A stretch of 64,000 bases of DNA from Phytophthora colocasiae (GCA_018806915.1 JAGKQI010000098.1:3286001-3350000), one strand, 5' to 3'; numbered from the stretch's first letter, positions 41,873-54,692 are shown. Made by a program: numbers and translations. Notes: generated by a model not told the origin, from the letters alone.

Positions 41873-42898
41873 TACTTTTTAACTAGGCACGATTATAACG
41901 CCTACCATTTACCTTCTAATTCGTGGTTGAAGTAATCAGAGTGCACATTGGCGTTCGCTTAGGACAGGACAAATGCGGTAAGCACAATGCATATTTAGTT
42001 TGACTCCTACTGATGATTGGGGGAAATCTGCAAGTACCAGGCCCCCACATCCAAACAGGAATATCTCTAGTTAATTTCCGCCAATCGCTGTCGATACGCC
42101 AATCTCAAACGCCTGTCTTCGGCATTGTTTTTGAGAACAAGTGTACCCACAGACAAAATGCCTTCATTTTGGGAGACCAGCACCTTCAACTGCATGATTC
42201 CACTCAGATTTGCCTAATATCGTCGCATTATCGTACCTATTAGGACTGTTTCGTTAATCGGGATCTCTCTGGTGTGGGTGTACCACACTCCTCGCCCATT
42301 CGGAAATCCTGGCCTATCAGGAGCCGCGCGGCACAACACGCAGCGGCAGCGTTCTCGCGGCCCTTCTGCACACTACAGGGGTCGCACAGCTCCGATAAGG
42401 GACTCATTCGCTTCCATTCATTTCCAGCTCGGCGGACATGTGCGGTTTTCCCGCTGAAACCTCGGCTGATATGTTGAAATGAATGCTGCCCTCGTATAAC
42501 TCACTATGTACGGGTATTTAGGCGCGTTCGGAGGCACCATTGAGCGTGCGAGGAAGCGGCTTAGAGCGAACACACGCTAGCAGAGAGAGATGATCGCGCG
42601 TGGCGGTGGTAGGCGATATTGGGTGATGGTGGTCGGCGTCTGTTGCTCGAGACGCATTAGTGGCGGTCGGAGGGTGGGTGGGGACCACAGGCCATGATAA
42701 GCAATGGAGGAATTCGGGTTTAGTTGTACTAAGTAGCCACGGCTCCTACGCTAACTCTAATGCGGTTCGATTCGTCCAGCTGCTTCATGTTTGGGCTTCC
42801 AAATTAACTTGCCAGCATATAGCTGGCATACCCGCCGTTTCCATTCTAGCCTTCTGCGCCGACAGACACGCCGTCACAGGCAGTGCTTCCTTCGTGCG
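41873..42898. other. Intergenic, no supported feature
   Basis: Only short frames without domains. A G/T-rich stretch lies at 42590-42690. No inverted repeats of note were seen. Confidence 0.4.
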
Positions 42899-44030
42899 TC
42901 AGTCCTGCAGGTCGTAGAATCGCTCAAGTTTGTCGGAGACAACATGCTGTGTGGATGAGGTTATCGATGGCGGTGAGCTACTAGTGAGGAAGCTGATGGA
43001 ATGCTTGGCCGGCCTCACCTCTCCGATGGTCTTTATCTCCATCATTTCGCGTACGCGGCGCAACATGTCTGGCCGCGGCTGAATCTGAGTGGCGAACGAT
43101 CGGCCTCGAACCCACTCTGTTCGTACGCAGAGAAGTAGCTGGTCGATGAGCGTTCTCATCTTTAGGCGTGAACGGAGCGTGTAATCACGCTTGATAGCGC
43201 GGTTAAACTGCTCGACTGGATTATTTGTAGCGTCGAACCCGCCTGGGGTGTGGAACGCCTGCCAGCGGTGAAAGCGAGAGTTTAGCCCCATAGCACACGC
43301 GCTGAGCTGAGGGAGCTCCTCCCACGCCTTAAAGCATCGAGCTTTGGTGGACTCGAATTCGGCTGGTGATGTGGCATGGTGCATGTCGGCTTAACCGCGG
43401 GCGACTTGAGCAGCGAGAACGATCGGGATGCCGCGCGTGTGCTTGTATATCTTGGCAGCAACGTGAAAGTAGCACATAGGATTGACGGTGCGGCAGCTGC
43501 TTCGACAATACCCCCACGAGCTTCGGCACCCCAGACTCCGCAACTTGGAAACGCCGGATAATTCTGTTGTAGATGCTCATAAGCTTGTGGTGTAGGTGCC
43601 CATGTCACGTGCAAATGCATTCATCACCTCCGTAAGGCGATCCTGATGAGGCGGACGAAGTGGTGAAACGTGCTGGCACGCCTCCCACAGGTTCGTCACG
43701 TTGGACAAGATGCAGATCTGCACCTTGCCTTCCACGGACATCGTGCGTATGGAGCGACGGCCTTACAGGTCTCGCACTTGCATAGCAGCAGCCTCGTGCG
43801 CATGTTGTGCGGCGTCGGCTCGGTGCACAAGGAGCATGTCGCTGTCGTAGATGGAGAGGCCTTTTGCGAGGAGGACCCAGGCGATCTTGGCGCGAGTCAT
43901 AGGTGCGTATGGGTAGCGTGGTTAGAGCAAAATTTGTCTAGGCCGCAAGCCAAAGTGTCGTACGAGCGAGCACCTGTAGTCATATTTCGCACATTTCATT
44001 GGCTAAGCCCCCACATTTTAGGCGATTCTA
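42899..44030 (-). pseudogene. MULE transposase, C-terminal remnant
   Basis: The 42899-43384 frame contains WQAFHTPGGFDATNNPVEQF and RAIKRDYTLRSRLKM, a block characteristic of oomycete MULE transposases downstream of the catalytic core. Upstream minus-strand frames to about 44030 are broken but include a cysteine cluster near 43730-43800 (CKCETCKAV...RCPWKARC), probably a zinc-binding N-terminal region. The catalytic core is missing, so this is an internally deleted relic. Confidence 0.65.
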
Positions 44031-44704
44031 TTGGCTAGTATGGTGCTAGATGTAAATGCTTATGGGATGGTTGGTGGGGACGCTGTGTGAACTGAAGGTG
44101 CTGTACGTTGATTGGTAAGTGAGATTGGTGCTGATGATGTGTATTGTGTGGAATCCGTTTTATTTCCGTCATGCTCGAGATGTTCCCGGACTTGGCACTA
44201 GGGCGTTGTCGTACCCACACCCTGATCAGGGTTAAAAACGGGGTGAATAGGGTTATTGTGGTGCTCCTTTTTTAGCATAATTTTCAATTGAAACTTGTTT
44301 AGGTCTTTCACATGATTGGTGAAAAACTAGTTTTAGGCCTGCAAGTCGGCGATTTACAAGACGTGTTAGCGAACACACCATGTTGCGCATGTAGCGCTCC
44401 CACTGCAACGGTGTAAGCGTATTAAAACGAACGGCATTACCGCAACGATGTAACGACAGCACGACAGCACTTTGTGCAACCACATCGCCTATAGCAACCT
44501 CAAAACATATGTTTTCCGCCGTAATTTGTAATAGATTGCACTGCCATGTCGCCATCGTCATCACTCAAGCCATAGATTACATTGAATTCTCTAAAAATAG
44601 AGAAAGGTGTCCCACACAGTAGTGTGTGCTACACTCCGTGTCCATGTGTGTCACACATTCTTCACACTTCTCGTTTTTCAGCTACACGCAAGGGCCTCAC
44701 GACG
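44031..44704. other. Intergenic, no supported feature
   Basis: Short frames only. It holds tg-rich sequence near 44090-44160 and nothing that I can assign. Confidence 0.4.
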
Positions 44705-44965
44705 ATGGATAGAAGATCGCTATCACACGAACTGGTACGAGAAAGACGCAAAGAGCTCACGGACACAAAACGCAAGCTGGAGGAGATCGGGGAGATACTG
44801 GAACAAATACTCAGGGTTCAGATGGAGCTAATGGTCCGGATCGAGGAGAAGGAGGAATGCTTGTACGCTATGGACACTGTTTTGGGCAGTTATGGCGTGG
44901 TTCAAGACGGTATGATGTCATTTGGAGTGCGTCTAGAGATGACAGTAAATAGATTAAGAAAATAG
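44705..44965 (+). CDS. Small coiled-coil protein, hypothetical
   Basis: 86 residues from ATG 44705, mostly one amphipathic helix (RERRKELTDTKRKLEEIGEI, LEQILRVQMELMVRIEEKEE) with heptad spacing, then a short Gly/Met region. The frame is uninterrupted and codon use is reasonable. No family recognised. Such coiled-coil ORFs are common as accessory genes in oomycete repeat regions, so host or transposon origin is undecided. Confidence 0.4.
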   Translation: MDRRSLSHELVRERRKELTDTKRKLEEIGEILEQILRVQMELMVRIEEKEECLYAMDTVLGSYGVVQDGMMSFGVRLEMTVNRLRK

Positions 44966-45126
44966 GCCGTGAAGTGAAGCCGTATTAATTGTTTAAGCAG
45001 ATTCACATGACTACTTGAGCTGATCCTGGAGCTTCTGATCTATTTCAGCTGCTGTAGAAGCATCAACTTTCGGCATTCGACCCTCGCGGGACCGCAACAG
45101 CATCAATCATAGCATCCGCAAGCGCA

Positions 45127-47830
45127 TTACGTCGTCTTGCTAACATTATAGCAATGCAGATCTGCGTTCCCCGCAACAACGCTATGTGCGTGAGCGACGA
45201 TCAAAACACCACAACTAGAGTTATCAGGTTGTTGTGGGGCATCCACCCAGGTAACTAGATCCACATTCATTTTACTCCCTCGATTTGATGACTTGTGCCA
45301 GCGATTAATAAATCCTCGCAGCCCCTCTCGCATGTCGCCGTTCCAAATTGTCTCCATTTCGTCGTGATAGCAGTCATCAATAAGTGGTTCATACAAATGA
45401 GGCCGTACATGAAGCTCGCCACCAGAAAGCTCGAGCTGAATGATAATAATACCCAGTGAATGCCACTCAGATTAACGGGATGCACGACGAACTTATAGTC
45501 GCCAAGCTGGTCCCGCTGGCCAACCAATTTGCCATAAAAGTGAAGACACAACGCAACAACCTCCCGCGGATGCTGCAATTTCACTCAAGCAGAACTCGAT
45601 GGAACTGTCAGAGAGCCCCACACGACAAACACTTCCGACCAGCTCTTTGAAAGGAATGGTGACCTTGTCACACCTTGTAGCGAACGCGCTGCGAAGACGG
45701 CAGTTTGTTAATTTTGAGATCACTTCGTTGGCGATAGTTTGATGGCGCTTTCGGACAGTTTCGCGCGTTACACCCCAAGTTAGCGTTTCCTTCGCGAAAA
45801 AGTCAACATCCGAGGCCAACTTTGACCAATCGCGTTCAAGCCACTTTCGATCTTCGACCCATGACTTGGCCTTGGCCTTCACTCGGTAGAATTCTGTCGA
45901 CGCATCAACGGATCGACTGCAAACGAAATAGCAACCATATTAGTAAAGCGACCCCATAAAGCAACCCCAACAATTCAGAAACCTTACCTGCAGAACTTCC
46001 ATAGTTTTAGATGGATGGTTGCAACAATGTCAAGAAGAATTCCTTGCTGTGATACACTGGGGACGAGCTTGTTGGGTTCGCGCTGTTCCTTTCGTGCAGT
46101 AGTAATTCCATAGATTGTGTGAGATCAGCAGGAATAATGAAAGGATGAATGTTGTCAATAGTTCTCATTGCTTCCCATTGGCACTCAATGGCTCGCGACC
46201 TCAAGTAGGCGTCCCCATAGTTGGCAAGACATTCTTCATGTTGGGTGTGTTGCGGGTCCAAAGCAACTCGTCAAGCTTAACAGTGAGTCCGGTTGGGTAC
46301 TTGTGGATAGCAAGTCGAGGCGAGGTTATCTTGGATTGACGGAGCTGAGTCGGAGTCAATCGCGATTGATTTCGGCGCTTCGGTTTCGGGACATTGATCA
46401 CATCTACTTGACGAAACGAGGGCGCTTCGACGTTAGGTTCTACCTTATCGATCGGTGGCGTGGGTCGTTCAGGGCTGGAAGTTGTCTATTGGGTAGAAGG
46501 AATGTCATCTCCACTACTTACACCGTCCGTGACATCCTCATTAATTTGATTTTCCAAAGCCTCCATCAGTTTTGCTGTTGCAATTGCATCTGCTGGATCT
46601 ATAGTTGAAGCCATACCTTGGTCCAGTTCATCATCATCATCACCGTCTTCACGACACGATACTTCATCGGTTTTTGCTCGAGATTCTCCAACACATAGCC
46701 CTTCTTTAATCGTACTTTTCCAAGTCTGTAACTCTTCATAGAATTCCGCACTTCCCAACCTCGACAAGTGTTCCAGCAGAGGCTCCATCATTGTTTTCGC
46801 GAATGAATACTTCTCAGAAGAACTTGTTTTGCTCGTTCACGGCGGCGCAGACGAACATACACGACTTGTTTCAGGGACGGTGTTAGTGCTGAAAGCTTTT
46901 CAGTACTGGACGCTTCCGGCAACATTAGCTTTGGCAACCTTAGTTTTGACATGCGCACAATTGAACGCAGTATATCGCCTGTGGCAGTGAGCCCTTCCAT
47001 CGAATTCAGGGCTGCCAATGTATCTCCGAGAGTATATGCTGGATAATGGTCATCTGGTGCTGGAGAAACCCTGCGATAGTTTGGTCAACCCGAGTCTTCA
47101 GACCAAGCAGCATTCAGTTGATTCCAGTTTGACTCGATTCTGTTTGTAGTCGTATTACCCGCTGTAAAATATTTCCCGCGGACAAAGTTTGACCACATTT
47201 CGTTACAAGAGTTTCAGGTTTTGCCGAAATACGCGAAGAAAACCTGCTTCTTGTTGCGGTGACAGAAATACTTCAAGTTCCTGTAGTGCGTGTCGTAGGC
47301 ATCTTGTGTTGCGCTGAAACAAAGCCGACGTTAGTGAATTTATATGTTAAGTGAGCGATGATGGCACACCTGTAAAGAAGTTTTATCAACAAGCCCAGCA
47401 CCTTAATTCCATAGATAGAACGCTTCATGACCTTTTTCCGATAGGAGATGGCGTGAAAATGGCAAAGCAATATCTTTGCCTTCGGGAAACACTCTTCAAG
47501 CACTTTCCGTTCTGTAAAATCTTTGTCGATCACCACACTCATGACATTTTCCCAGAGCGGATTATTCTCCTTGAAGTACTCCAGAATTGTTAAGATCGTA
47601 GTAGCTTGTTCATTTAAGCAAATGAAATCGACCACAGGAAATCCACGACCTGTACATGTGGTGACCACCAAACTCCCTACAACAAGACAGAAGAAAGAAG
47701 TGTTCAACATGGTTGCAATAGTGGGTAAGATTGCTGCTTTGTAAGAAAGGTTGCTAGAAGACGCACCCAAATGATAACCCAGAGTATTCGTCCCATGAGT
47801 AAAGGCCATTGCCAACGTTTCGCCTCAACG
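45127..47830 (-). pseudogene. MULE transposase linked to a ULP1/C48 cysteine protease
   Basis: On the minus strand: MULE catalytic region (MAFTHGTNTLGYHLG joined over a 90-bp intron, 47766-47677, to SLVVTTCTGRGFPVVDF; then VIDKDFTERKVLEECFPKAK and LLCHFHAISY), a 54-bp intron (47367-47314), then NFVRGKYFTAGNTTTNRIES, helical linkers with acidic stretches, a 71-bp intron (45987-45917) and a ULP1-type protease. The protease shows the LSDSSIEFCL substrate segment, the catalytic His in VNLSGIHWVL, LYEPLID, and the Gln/Cys pair in DAPQQPDNSSCGVL. Several one-base shifts interrupt it. ULP1 enzymes cleave SUMO. MULEs with ULP1-like domains are known in plants (Kaonashi type). Confidence 0.7.
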
Positions 47831-49354
47831 CTCGAACATCATCTTCTGAACCTTAGTCTGCATAACCACCCCACATTTTACGTCAAGCTAGTCTTAGATA
47901 ACTAGAACATCGCTTCCATCCAACTACCGTAGCGCGTGGAGCATATTCTTCATGTGGTCTTCGCCAGAATCCTGACCGGCGATGCTACGAAGAAGGTTTC
48001 GCGTCTGCTGTGGAGTCACTTTGCAGCCTAATCTTACATATATATATTCTCAAGCACCTATATTACCTAGACGATCGTTCAAGAAGTTCGTGATGTGCGT
48101 AGAAGACACACGGGCATCAGCCAAAGTCTTCACGTCTTCGCTATCTTCTTCATCAAGTGGTAGAGCCTTGGTTGTGAGGTAGGACGACGCCTCGGTTCCG
48201 GTAGTTGGATGAGTGCGTGTAATTCTACAAAACAAGCAAATTTTAGACATCTGCAACAAAATATAGAAGCACCTCATCACCTACCTCATTCCTGACCATG
48301 ACCTTAAAGTATTGTCAGCACACCGGTTGACTGCGGCCGTTAACCTCGCTTTGCGCTCGAAATAGCGAGTTTTGCGGTTGCGGTGGCCTTTGGATCTGGA
48401 TGCCTGGGATACTCCGTGCGTGCACCGGTAGATTCTCTGGTAGAACTCGAACTCGCTTGGAATTTGGTCTTCATGAATGCTACAATATCACGTGAGTTAG
48501 TCAATTCGGTAATAAATATCAGCATATCAATCATACCTGTTGTATGAGCCTGAACCCCGCACTCGAAACTTGAGTTTATTCTTCTTTTAGAACACCTCTT
48601 GAAATTCCTCCCAGATTTTATACAACTTATTTGACCCAAACGCTGGCACCATGTTTACGATCCCATCGTCACCTAGTCCAGTTTTTCGAGGTGCTTGCTT
48701 GTGCATTTTTTGGAGAGTATGCCAAGGTAGTCCATTGCCGTGCGTGTCTGTTGGTACATTCAGCATCCTGCGCTTGGGGAAAGAGGGCTGAACAGCTTCG
48801 TGGGGGTGAGTGACGCTTTAGCACGATACCGGAGTCTGTCAAACAAAACCCAACCATTAGCAATGCATTAATTTTAGTCAAAATACACGGCATCTTATCG
48901 CAACTATGGATCTGTAAAAACAATCATACAACGTAACGTGACTTTACAAGCATGATTACAACCATACCTGAAGCTTTCCTGCTTTGACTTCCCTGCTAAT
49001 ATGCAAAAGGAACACAATCAGCAATTAATTTACCGTATAACCTATGTCTTAGGGCGCACCCAAGGAACACCAAGTTGAGTTGTTGTAGAAATGCATAGGA
49101 AAGTACAGGTGCAACGCAGTGCAAAACATTTTACAATCCAGCTGTAAATTATCGTCTCTTCCATCCACTGGCTGCCGTCCTCAATTGCCAGGACTGACGG
49201 CGAAAGTTAAGTTGAGGGGGAGCTTACGCTCTAGCAGGGTTGTCGCCTTCGCCCTGTCTGATGCGAAGAGGTACGATCTACTATCTACTGTTGGGTTGGT
49301 GCTGCTACTCTACTAATAACTGGTTGTTATGTTAATGAACAGGCCCCAAGGCCT
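47831..49354. other. Probable 5' part of the MULE and intergenic DNA
   Basis: The MULE N-terminal DNA-binding region should lie here, on the minus strand up to perhaps 48.7 kb. The frames (for example 48340-48639) are too broken to assign. From 48.95 kb onward I see no feature. Confidence 0.3.
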
Positions 49355-49422
49355 ACAGCAGTAGCTCAACGGAAGACCATCCGACTCCCGGGTAGATGAA
49401 GGTTCGATTCCTTCCTGCAGTG
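49355..49422 (+). tRNA. tRNA-like sequence (degenerate)
   Basis: An acceptor with six of seven pairs (acagcag / ctgcagt), TA and gctc as in a normal D stem, and a perfect T arm gaagg-ttcgatt-ccttc. The anticodon arm is abnormal and the variable region too short (68 bases in all), so no anticodon can be called. Probably a pseudo-tRNA or tRNA-derived element. Two copies of aagtgtcgagacatttaag follow at about 49476-49520. Confidence 0.35.
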
Positions 49423-49632
49423 ACGATGATCACAATGCCGGCTCAAGTGCAGACACCAAGGGCGGAATAGGCGCTTAAGTGTCGAGACATTTAAGAGCTG
49501 CAAGTGTCGAGACATTTAAGTGGCGTGATGTACAAGTGCCGACACCGAGCTGATACAGCGAAAAGTCGCCCAAATTTAGAGCGCACAGGTATAAACAGTA
49601 ACACTGAATATGCAAAACGTTTTGCGGGCTTT

Positions 49633-51261
49633 TTATATGGCATTATCGTCTTTCTTGTGCAGCTCCTCGATATCGTTTTTATTATCTACAGCTTCAATAG
49701 GAATGTCCAAGTCTTGCAGCAAACGTATCAGCAATTGCCAGTCCGGTTCGGCGGTTTCTAACGGCGGCTTGCTTGCAGCTTGAGTCTCAACAAGTCGTGC
49801 TCCCTTGAAGCCATTCACGATCGTTATAGTCGCCAGCCCAGCCCACGCCAACTTGACCCAGTCGACGACGTCCTTGCGCTGAGGAGGCGCCATCTTGAAG
49901 CGGCTCGATGGTTCTAAGGAGCGCACTTGGTGGAGCAGGAAGTCCACCCAACTCTTCCGTAGATGATCCTTCAGGGGCTTGTTCCAGGCAACATCAGCGG
50001 GTTGGTGTATCCTGGTGGGATGCACATGAGGGTGACGTTGATACAGCGCGCAAATATCAAGACATCCTCTCCCAGTGCCCTGAGAAATCGTCCCATAGAA
50101 GAAGAATGGGTTCGTGAATGTTGGAACGTCGGTCGAAGTGGTAGCTAAGGAAGGCGATGGACAGCTCGCTGTTCCACCAGCCAGCTTGGTTGCTATAAAT
50201 ATGTACACCTGTCTGTAGCGGGTTCACTTCATCCCATATCTTGCGCCCAAACCCGTGGCGCAGCACCTTGTTGTCCCGCGCTGTCTCCTCAACCGTAGAC
50301 GGCTTTGACTTGAAGAATGGCTCAGCTTTGAAGCCATCGCTTCGTCCGAGCCGCATCACCGTCACACGCTCCTTGCTCTTGCCTGCACACTACACACAGA
50401 TCGTTTTGGCGCCCCGACTGCCAATGGTAGAAGCAGGAATATACTCATAGTTTACAGCTTAGAATGGTTAGTTAGAAAGGTTAGAGCACAACGTTTAAAG
50501 TAGACTGACATCTGCACTTAACCACGTAGGCTTTCTGCAAATTGAGTCGCATTGCCGTCTCTTGCGGTTCCTCCACATTGATCCTTACTAGTCTTGGAAG
50601 TGTCTTCTACAATAAAACACACAAAGCGTTTTGGTCTGCGTTGTAGACCGTAGTGATCTTCAACTCCCGCATCTTCGTGTGCACTGCCGCAGCAAACTCT
50701 GTCTGCCACAACCTCCGCGTTTTGGGGCGTGGTTTGGCCTGCGCGCGTGCGACGCCGAATTGAGAGCTTGTGGCGCCGCACGAAGTGCTTGCGCCAGCAC
50801 CATGACGCTTTAAATATTCCTTGAGCCCCACCTGATGATCTGTAGATCTCGATTGCTTGTAGTTTTAGCATTAGACTCGTCACAGGCACACCATCGCGTC
50901 GTAGGTCGTTAATCCAGGTTACAAGCTGCTCCTCACTCAGGGTCGACAGTGTGGTGCCCATGCCGTTTTGGCGAGCGCGTGAGTGTTCTTTAGCTCTACT
51001 GGCACATTTAGCCTCGATGATCTCACACACAGCCTTCCACGAGTAAACTTGGCGTTTTTTTGCTTTAATCTTGTCGCTTGCCAAGTCTGGGAAAAAGTTA
51101 GCAATAGCACGGGCCATAGAAGATTGATCTAAAAAGTGTAGAACCTGGAGCTTGTAAGCATACGATACTGCGCCACGTTTAAATGGCTTCGGTTTGGCCC
51201 CTTTGCCTTCGACGCGAGGCCGCCCTACCGGAGCCATTGCTACCCTGGAGAATGTAGACAT
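49633..51261 (-). pseudogene. pogo-like (CENP-B/DDE_1) transposase
   Basis: From ATG 51261: a short basic leader, a CENP-B-type HTH pair (YKLQVLHFLDQSSMARAIAN; LVTWINDLRRDGVPVTSLML) and RKHFVRRHKLSIRRRTRAGQ. After a shift, the first catalytic block TTVYNADQ is followed by a stop. Next come GWWNSELSIAFLSYHF ... LLLWDDFSGHW with the second Asp (50057-50365), and the C-terminal part (HPTRIHQPADVAWNKPLKDH; WVKLAWAGLATITI; 49633-50208). All blocks of a DDE_1 transposase are present but at least two frameshifts separate them. Introns cannot be excluded for one of these. TIRs were not found. Confidence 0.8.
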
Positions 51262-51489
51262 GATAGATAACGGCGTGAATTTGGTGCCAAAAACAAAATC
51301 GGTTGGTTGTGCAAGACGCTCGAAGATATATTTCCAATAGTATGCATTTTACCGGCGTGTGCTTTATAATATATATTGCGCGAGGTAGCAATAACAACGC
51401 AAGCATTGATTGGCTAATTGGAGGTGAGACTTATGATATATGACCGCATAAAGACATAGGTTAAACGGTATGAATAAAAGCATTAAACA

Positions 51490-51840
51490 GTTTCGGCTTA
51501 CCGGCTTTTGGCGCATCTTCCTCGCACGATTCGTCCGCGGAGCTGGCGTCGCCTTCTTTTTTTGTCTTCCACCTCGCAGTCCTCGTCGCTGATGTCGTCG
51601 TCTTCAATTCCCAGCGCATTACACACGATCTTCAATTTTGCATTGACGCTTCGCGTTCTCCGACCTACCAAAGCCTAATTCCACAGCTTAATACCAAATT
51701 CACAGTCTCTAGTGGTGTCGCAGCGTGTTACGTACCAGTTGACGTCATTTCCAGCTCTTGAACGGTCAGTGGGGCGCCGGTGTCGCTTGATTCCTGCTCC
51801 AACTGGCGCGATGTACGCAGATTCTCCTTTCAGCGCGATT
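51490..51840 (-). pseudogene. Gene fragment with an intron and acidic C-terminal region
   Basis: An exon ending at 51736 (QLEQESSDTGAPLTVQELEM) has a GTACGT donor, and an acceptor (tttggtag) at 51665 opens an exon with KLKIVCNALGIEDDDISDED. The 71-bp intron size fits. After a run of seven A bases the frame is off by one; the other frame continues acidic (SSADESCEEDAPKAG). Unrecognised; perhaps the tail of a transposase or a host gene split by insertions. Confidence 0.3.
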
Positions 51841-52226
51841 TACTAAATGAGCGGCTAGCATTGATCGTATTTACTGAAGTCGTACTTAATATATGATGTA
51901 CTGTACCTATTATTCTGGAACGAAAATAGTTTTTAAAAAATGGATGAATATCATCACGGTGCCGACAAGAGAATTTTGACTTCGTTTAACTATAGTGGAT
52001 CAGCCTGCTTGATAGATTAATGACCAATCATGGCATGGATAATTTGATATTGACCAATAAATTTCGCAAGGGCTAGGGTAAAATGTGGCTGACGTCGTGC
52101 CGACATTGTGCCGACGCAAAATGTAGGCACGAGGGGGAAAATATGCTGCGAGTCGATACCAACCGCTAGTTTAGCTCGTATCATTCACATATTTTCGATT
52201 GTGCCGACAGAAGAATTGAAAACAGT

Positions 52227-54217
52227 ATGAGCCTCCAAGACCTAACACCAGTAAACTCGCAGCGCGCGCTGAAGACAGCTATCAACACCTTTAGCCGCTT
52301 CCTCGACAGTGAAAGGGTCACCATGGACTTCATCGCCGCCTCTCTTGTGGGTGACTCCAGTGGGTCGGTATTTGTGAAGCTCATGGATCGCTTCGGTGTG
52401 TATTTGGCCTTTGTAGAAGGCCGAGGGGGGAAGCCGCTAGCACGGAATTCGGTAATGAGTTACTACCAGCACGTAAAGAACTGGTTGCTGGCTACCTACC
52501 CAAGACACAGGGCAAGCATCGAAAAGAAGCTGCTGAAGATGGCCCAGACTCTCGAGCGGCATTGCCTCAAGCGTGTAGAGGGAGGGATTATCAAGAAGGC
52601 ACCTGCATGTAAGAAAGAAGATCTGCGCATACTCATGGACGGACTCTACTACGACGCCTCAAGCGCTAAGGACTACCAAGATGCGGCTCTGCTTGCTCTC
52701 ATGTGGTACGCGTTCGGCCGTGCCTCCGACCTGGGCTTTGTCATGAAAGGAAACTTGTCTGTCAGTGCCGATGGAGTGGTTTTCGTGCGGTTGATTCGAG
52801 TGAAGACAGCTGAAGAGCAAGGTATTTCGCTTTTCCTTGACAAGGACAGCTTCATCACATGCCCTCTTCACTCAATCGCGATGGCGTTAGCTATGCAAGA
52901 TCGTCCCTGCGCACAATTTCTCGACCACCCTCATCTTGCTGCTGGGAGCGACGAAGATATGACAGCTCCGATTGACATTCCGCTTACTGAAGCACTAGCT
53001 ACATTCGATGACGTCGAGTACGCAAGTGAACCACCGCAGAAAAAGCGCAAGCAGACGGAAGATAACATGAAGATACACGCGTACGTCAACCGAGTTGTCA
53101 AGTGTGCATCTGAAGCCCAAGCAAAAGCCAAGCCAACTGCATGTTTGACATCTCATTCATTTCGGCGAGGAGGAGCTCAGCATGCAAATAGTGATCCACT
53201 GTTAAGTGCGCAATGGATCTTTGATCGTGGTTCGTGGAATATGACGGCAACCAACAAGGCATTCGCGTACGTGTTCAACACAACAAGTGAAGACCAGAAG
53301 GTGTCAAGGGTTCTCAGTGGGCGGGACTCAAGCAAAAAGCCACCGGTACCAACTCTGTCGTGGTTTGACTCTACAAGTCGCCAGCTAGCGTTGGAACTGG
53401 GCAATCTCCTGTTTCAGTCAAGCGTTTGTATCCGAGACAACGAGAAAAGGCTGAATGGGCGTGTAGCTGAAGTTCTCATTGCCTCGTTGATTCAACACTT
53501 CCCAGAAGTACTTAAGCGCTACCCAATGTGTCTCTACGCAACAAGAATGAGGGAGTGTTTGATGACACTAGGGCTATCAAGATCTCAAGTGTTGGCGTGG
53601 AGTTCCGAATTGCAGATTAAGACAACGGAAAAAGAACTAGAGGCTGCTGAAGAAACCGAAGAGAAGTTTTCGAGGGAGGTTAAGCTTATAAACCACCAGA
53701 ACTGTATCACCAGTGAGCTGGTGTCGATGAACAAAGCTTTGACAGAACGTGTGAGACTACTGGAAACCAAGCAAAGCTCATGTCAAGATGTCAACCAGAG
53801 CCCAGCACCGACTTTAGAGCCAGCTGCAGAAGCATCGGTAGTTGGACGTAGCGACAGCCACAATGCGAAGAGTTGTGGAACAAAAGCGCTACCTAAGAGC
53901 CCTGCCGCAGTGTGGTTTGATTTCTACCCATGCATGTGGGATGTGTGTGGCGATCGCCAAAAAAAATCAGCTTACAAGCAGACTGTGAACTACATGAAGC
54001 TCTTTTTACCTGAATGATTTGTGCTGGATCCGTCAGCGCCAGGATACTGCGATGAAGTCCTTCGTTACGGAACAGAAGCCGAAGCTCAACTTTTCAAGTT
54101 TTTTTACGACCATGGTATCAAGCGTAGGAATGGATCCTCGGTGTTGAAGAAACTCCGTTCGTTCTACCGCGAGGGCAAGCTTGATACACTTGTCGCCTCT
54201 TATCGAGCACGTGTTGC
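52227..54217 (+). pseudogene. Crypton tyrosine recombinase, 5' part (interrupted by Gypsy-B)
   Basis: 596 residues from ATG 52227, an in-frame TGA at 54015-54017, then 66 more codons in the same frame up to the Gypsy-B insertion. The recombinase motifs are complete: Arg165 in LMWYAFGRASDLGF, a possible beta-Lys at 193, H-x2-R at 310-313 (SHSFRRGG), Trp337, and the Tyr348 nucleophile in KAFAYVFN. A KKRK nuclear signal lies near 272 and a coiled-coil region near 475-520. This is the Crypton layout, known in oomycetes. Cryptons integrate by recombination of circular DNA and lack terminal inverted repeats, and none are seen. The rest of the frame is at 62450-62522. Confidence 0.88.
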
Positions 54218-54678
54218 TGTAATGGGTCTACCTAGACCTATTAGATGGCGTACACGTGCGCTTACGTGTATGAGGAAGCGTGCAAGTAGATTAGACTTAA
54301 TTTAAGTATACTTATTTAAATAAGTATAATTAAATCAAATATAACTAAATTAAACTGCAAAATACCGTAAAAATGAGAACTGTTATTGAATTTGGCATAA
54401 GCCAATTATGGACCTCCTAAAACTGTTTGTTATCTATTTCTAAAGGGTCTGTCAACGTGTGGTTGGCAGAAACTCTGCTCAGTGATTGGTAGAAATCCGT
54501 TACTTTCTACCAATAATATGCATAAATGCACACGAACCACCCAATAATGTGGTTCGCCCATGTATCCTTTGGTGTGTACAGCACACCAAGGTCTGAGGCC
54601 CATTTCCAACCTCTAACAATTATCCTAACTGTTAGAGTTACAAGTGGTACTACCACTTGTACGTGTAACCCCGTTACA
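54218..54678 (-). repeat. Gypsy-B 3' LTR
   Basis: 461 bp, TGTAATGGG...GTTACA. It contains several self-complementary segments, for example tacacgt-gcgctt-acgtgta near the start and acaagtgg-tact-accacttgt near the end. Confidence 0.95.
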
Positions 54679-54692
54679 CCATCCCCCTGTTA
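54679..54692 (-). other. Gypsy-B polypurine tract
   Basis: On the minus strand aacagggggatgg abuts the 3' LTR, similar to the tract of Gypsy-A. Confidence 0.7.

Noticed and set aside
41800..49422. Endogenous giant-virus segment suggested by bacterial-type tRNAs and a ULP1 protease
   Set aside because: The protease belongs to a MULE, and no capsid, polymerase or packaging ATPase gene is visible.
49531..52201. gtgccgaca motifs at 49534, 51958, 52086 and 52201 as transposon ends
   Set aside because: Copies are in the same orientation with irregular spacing and no target duplication; not enough to define an element.
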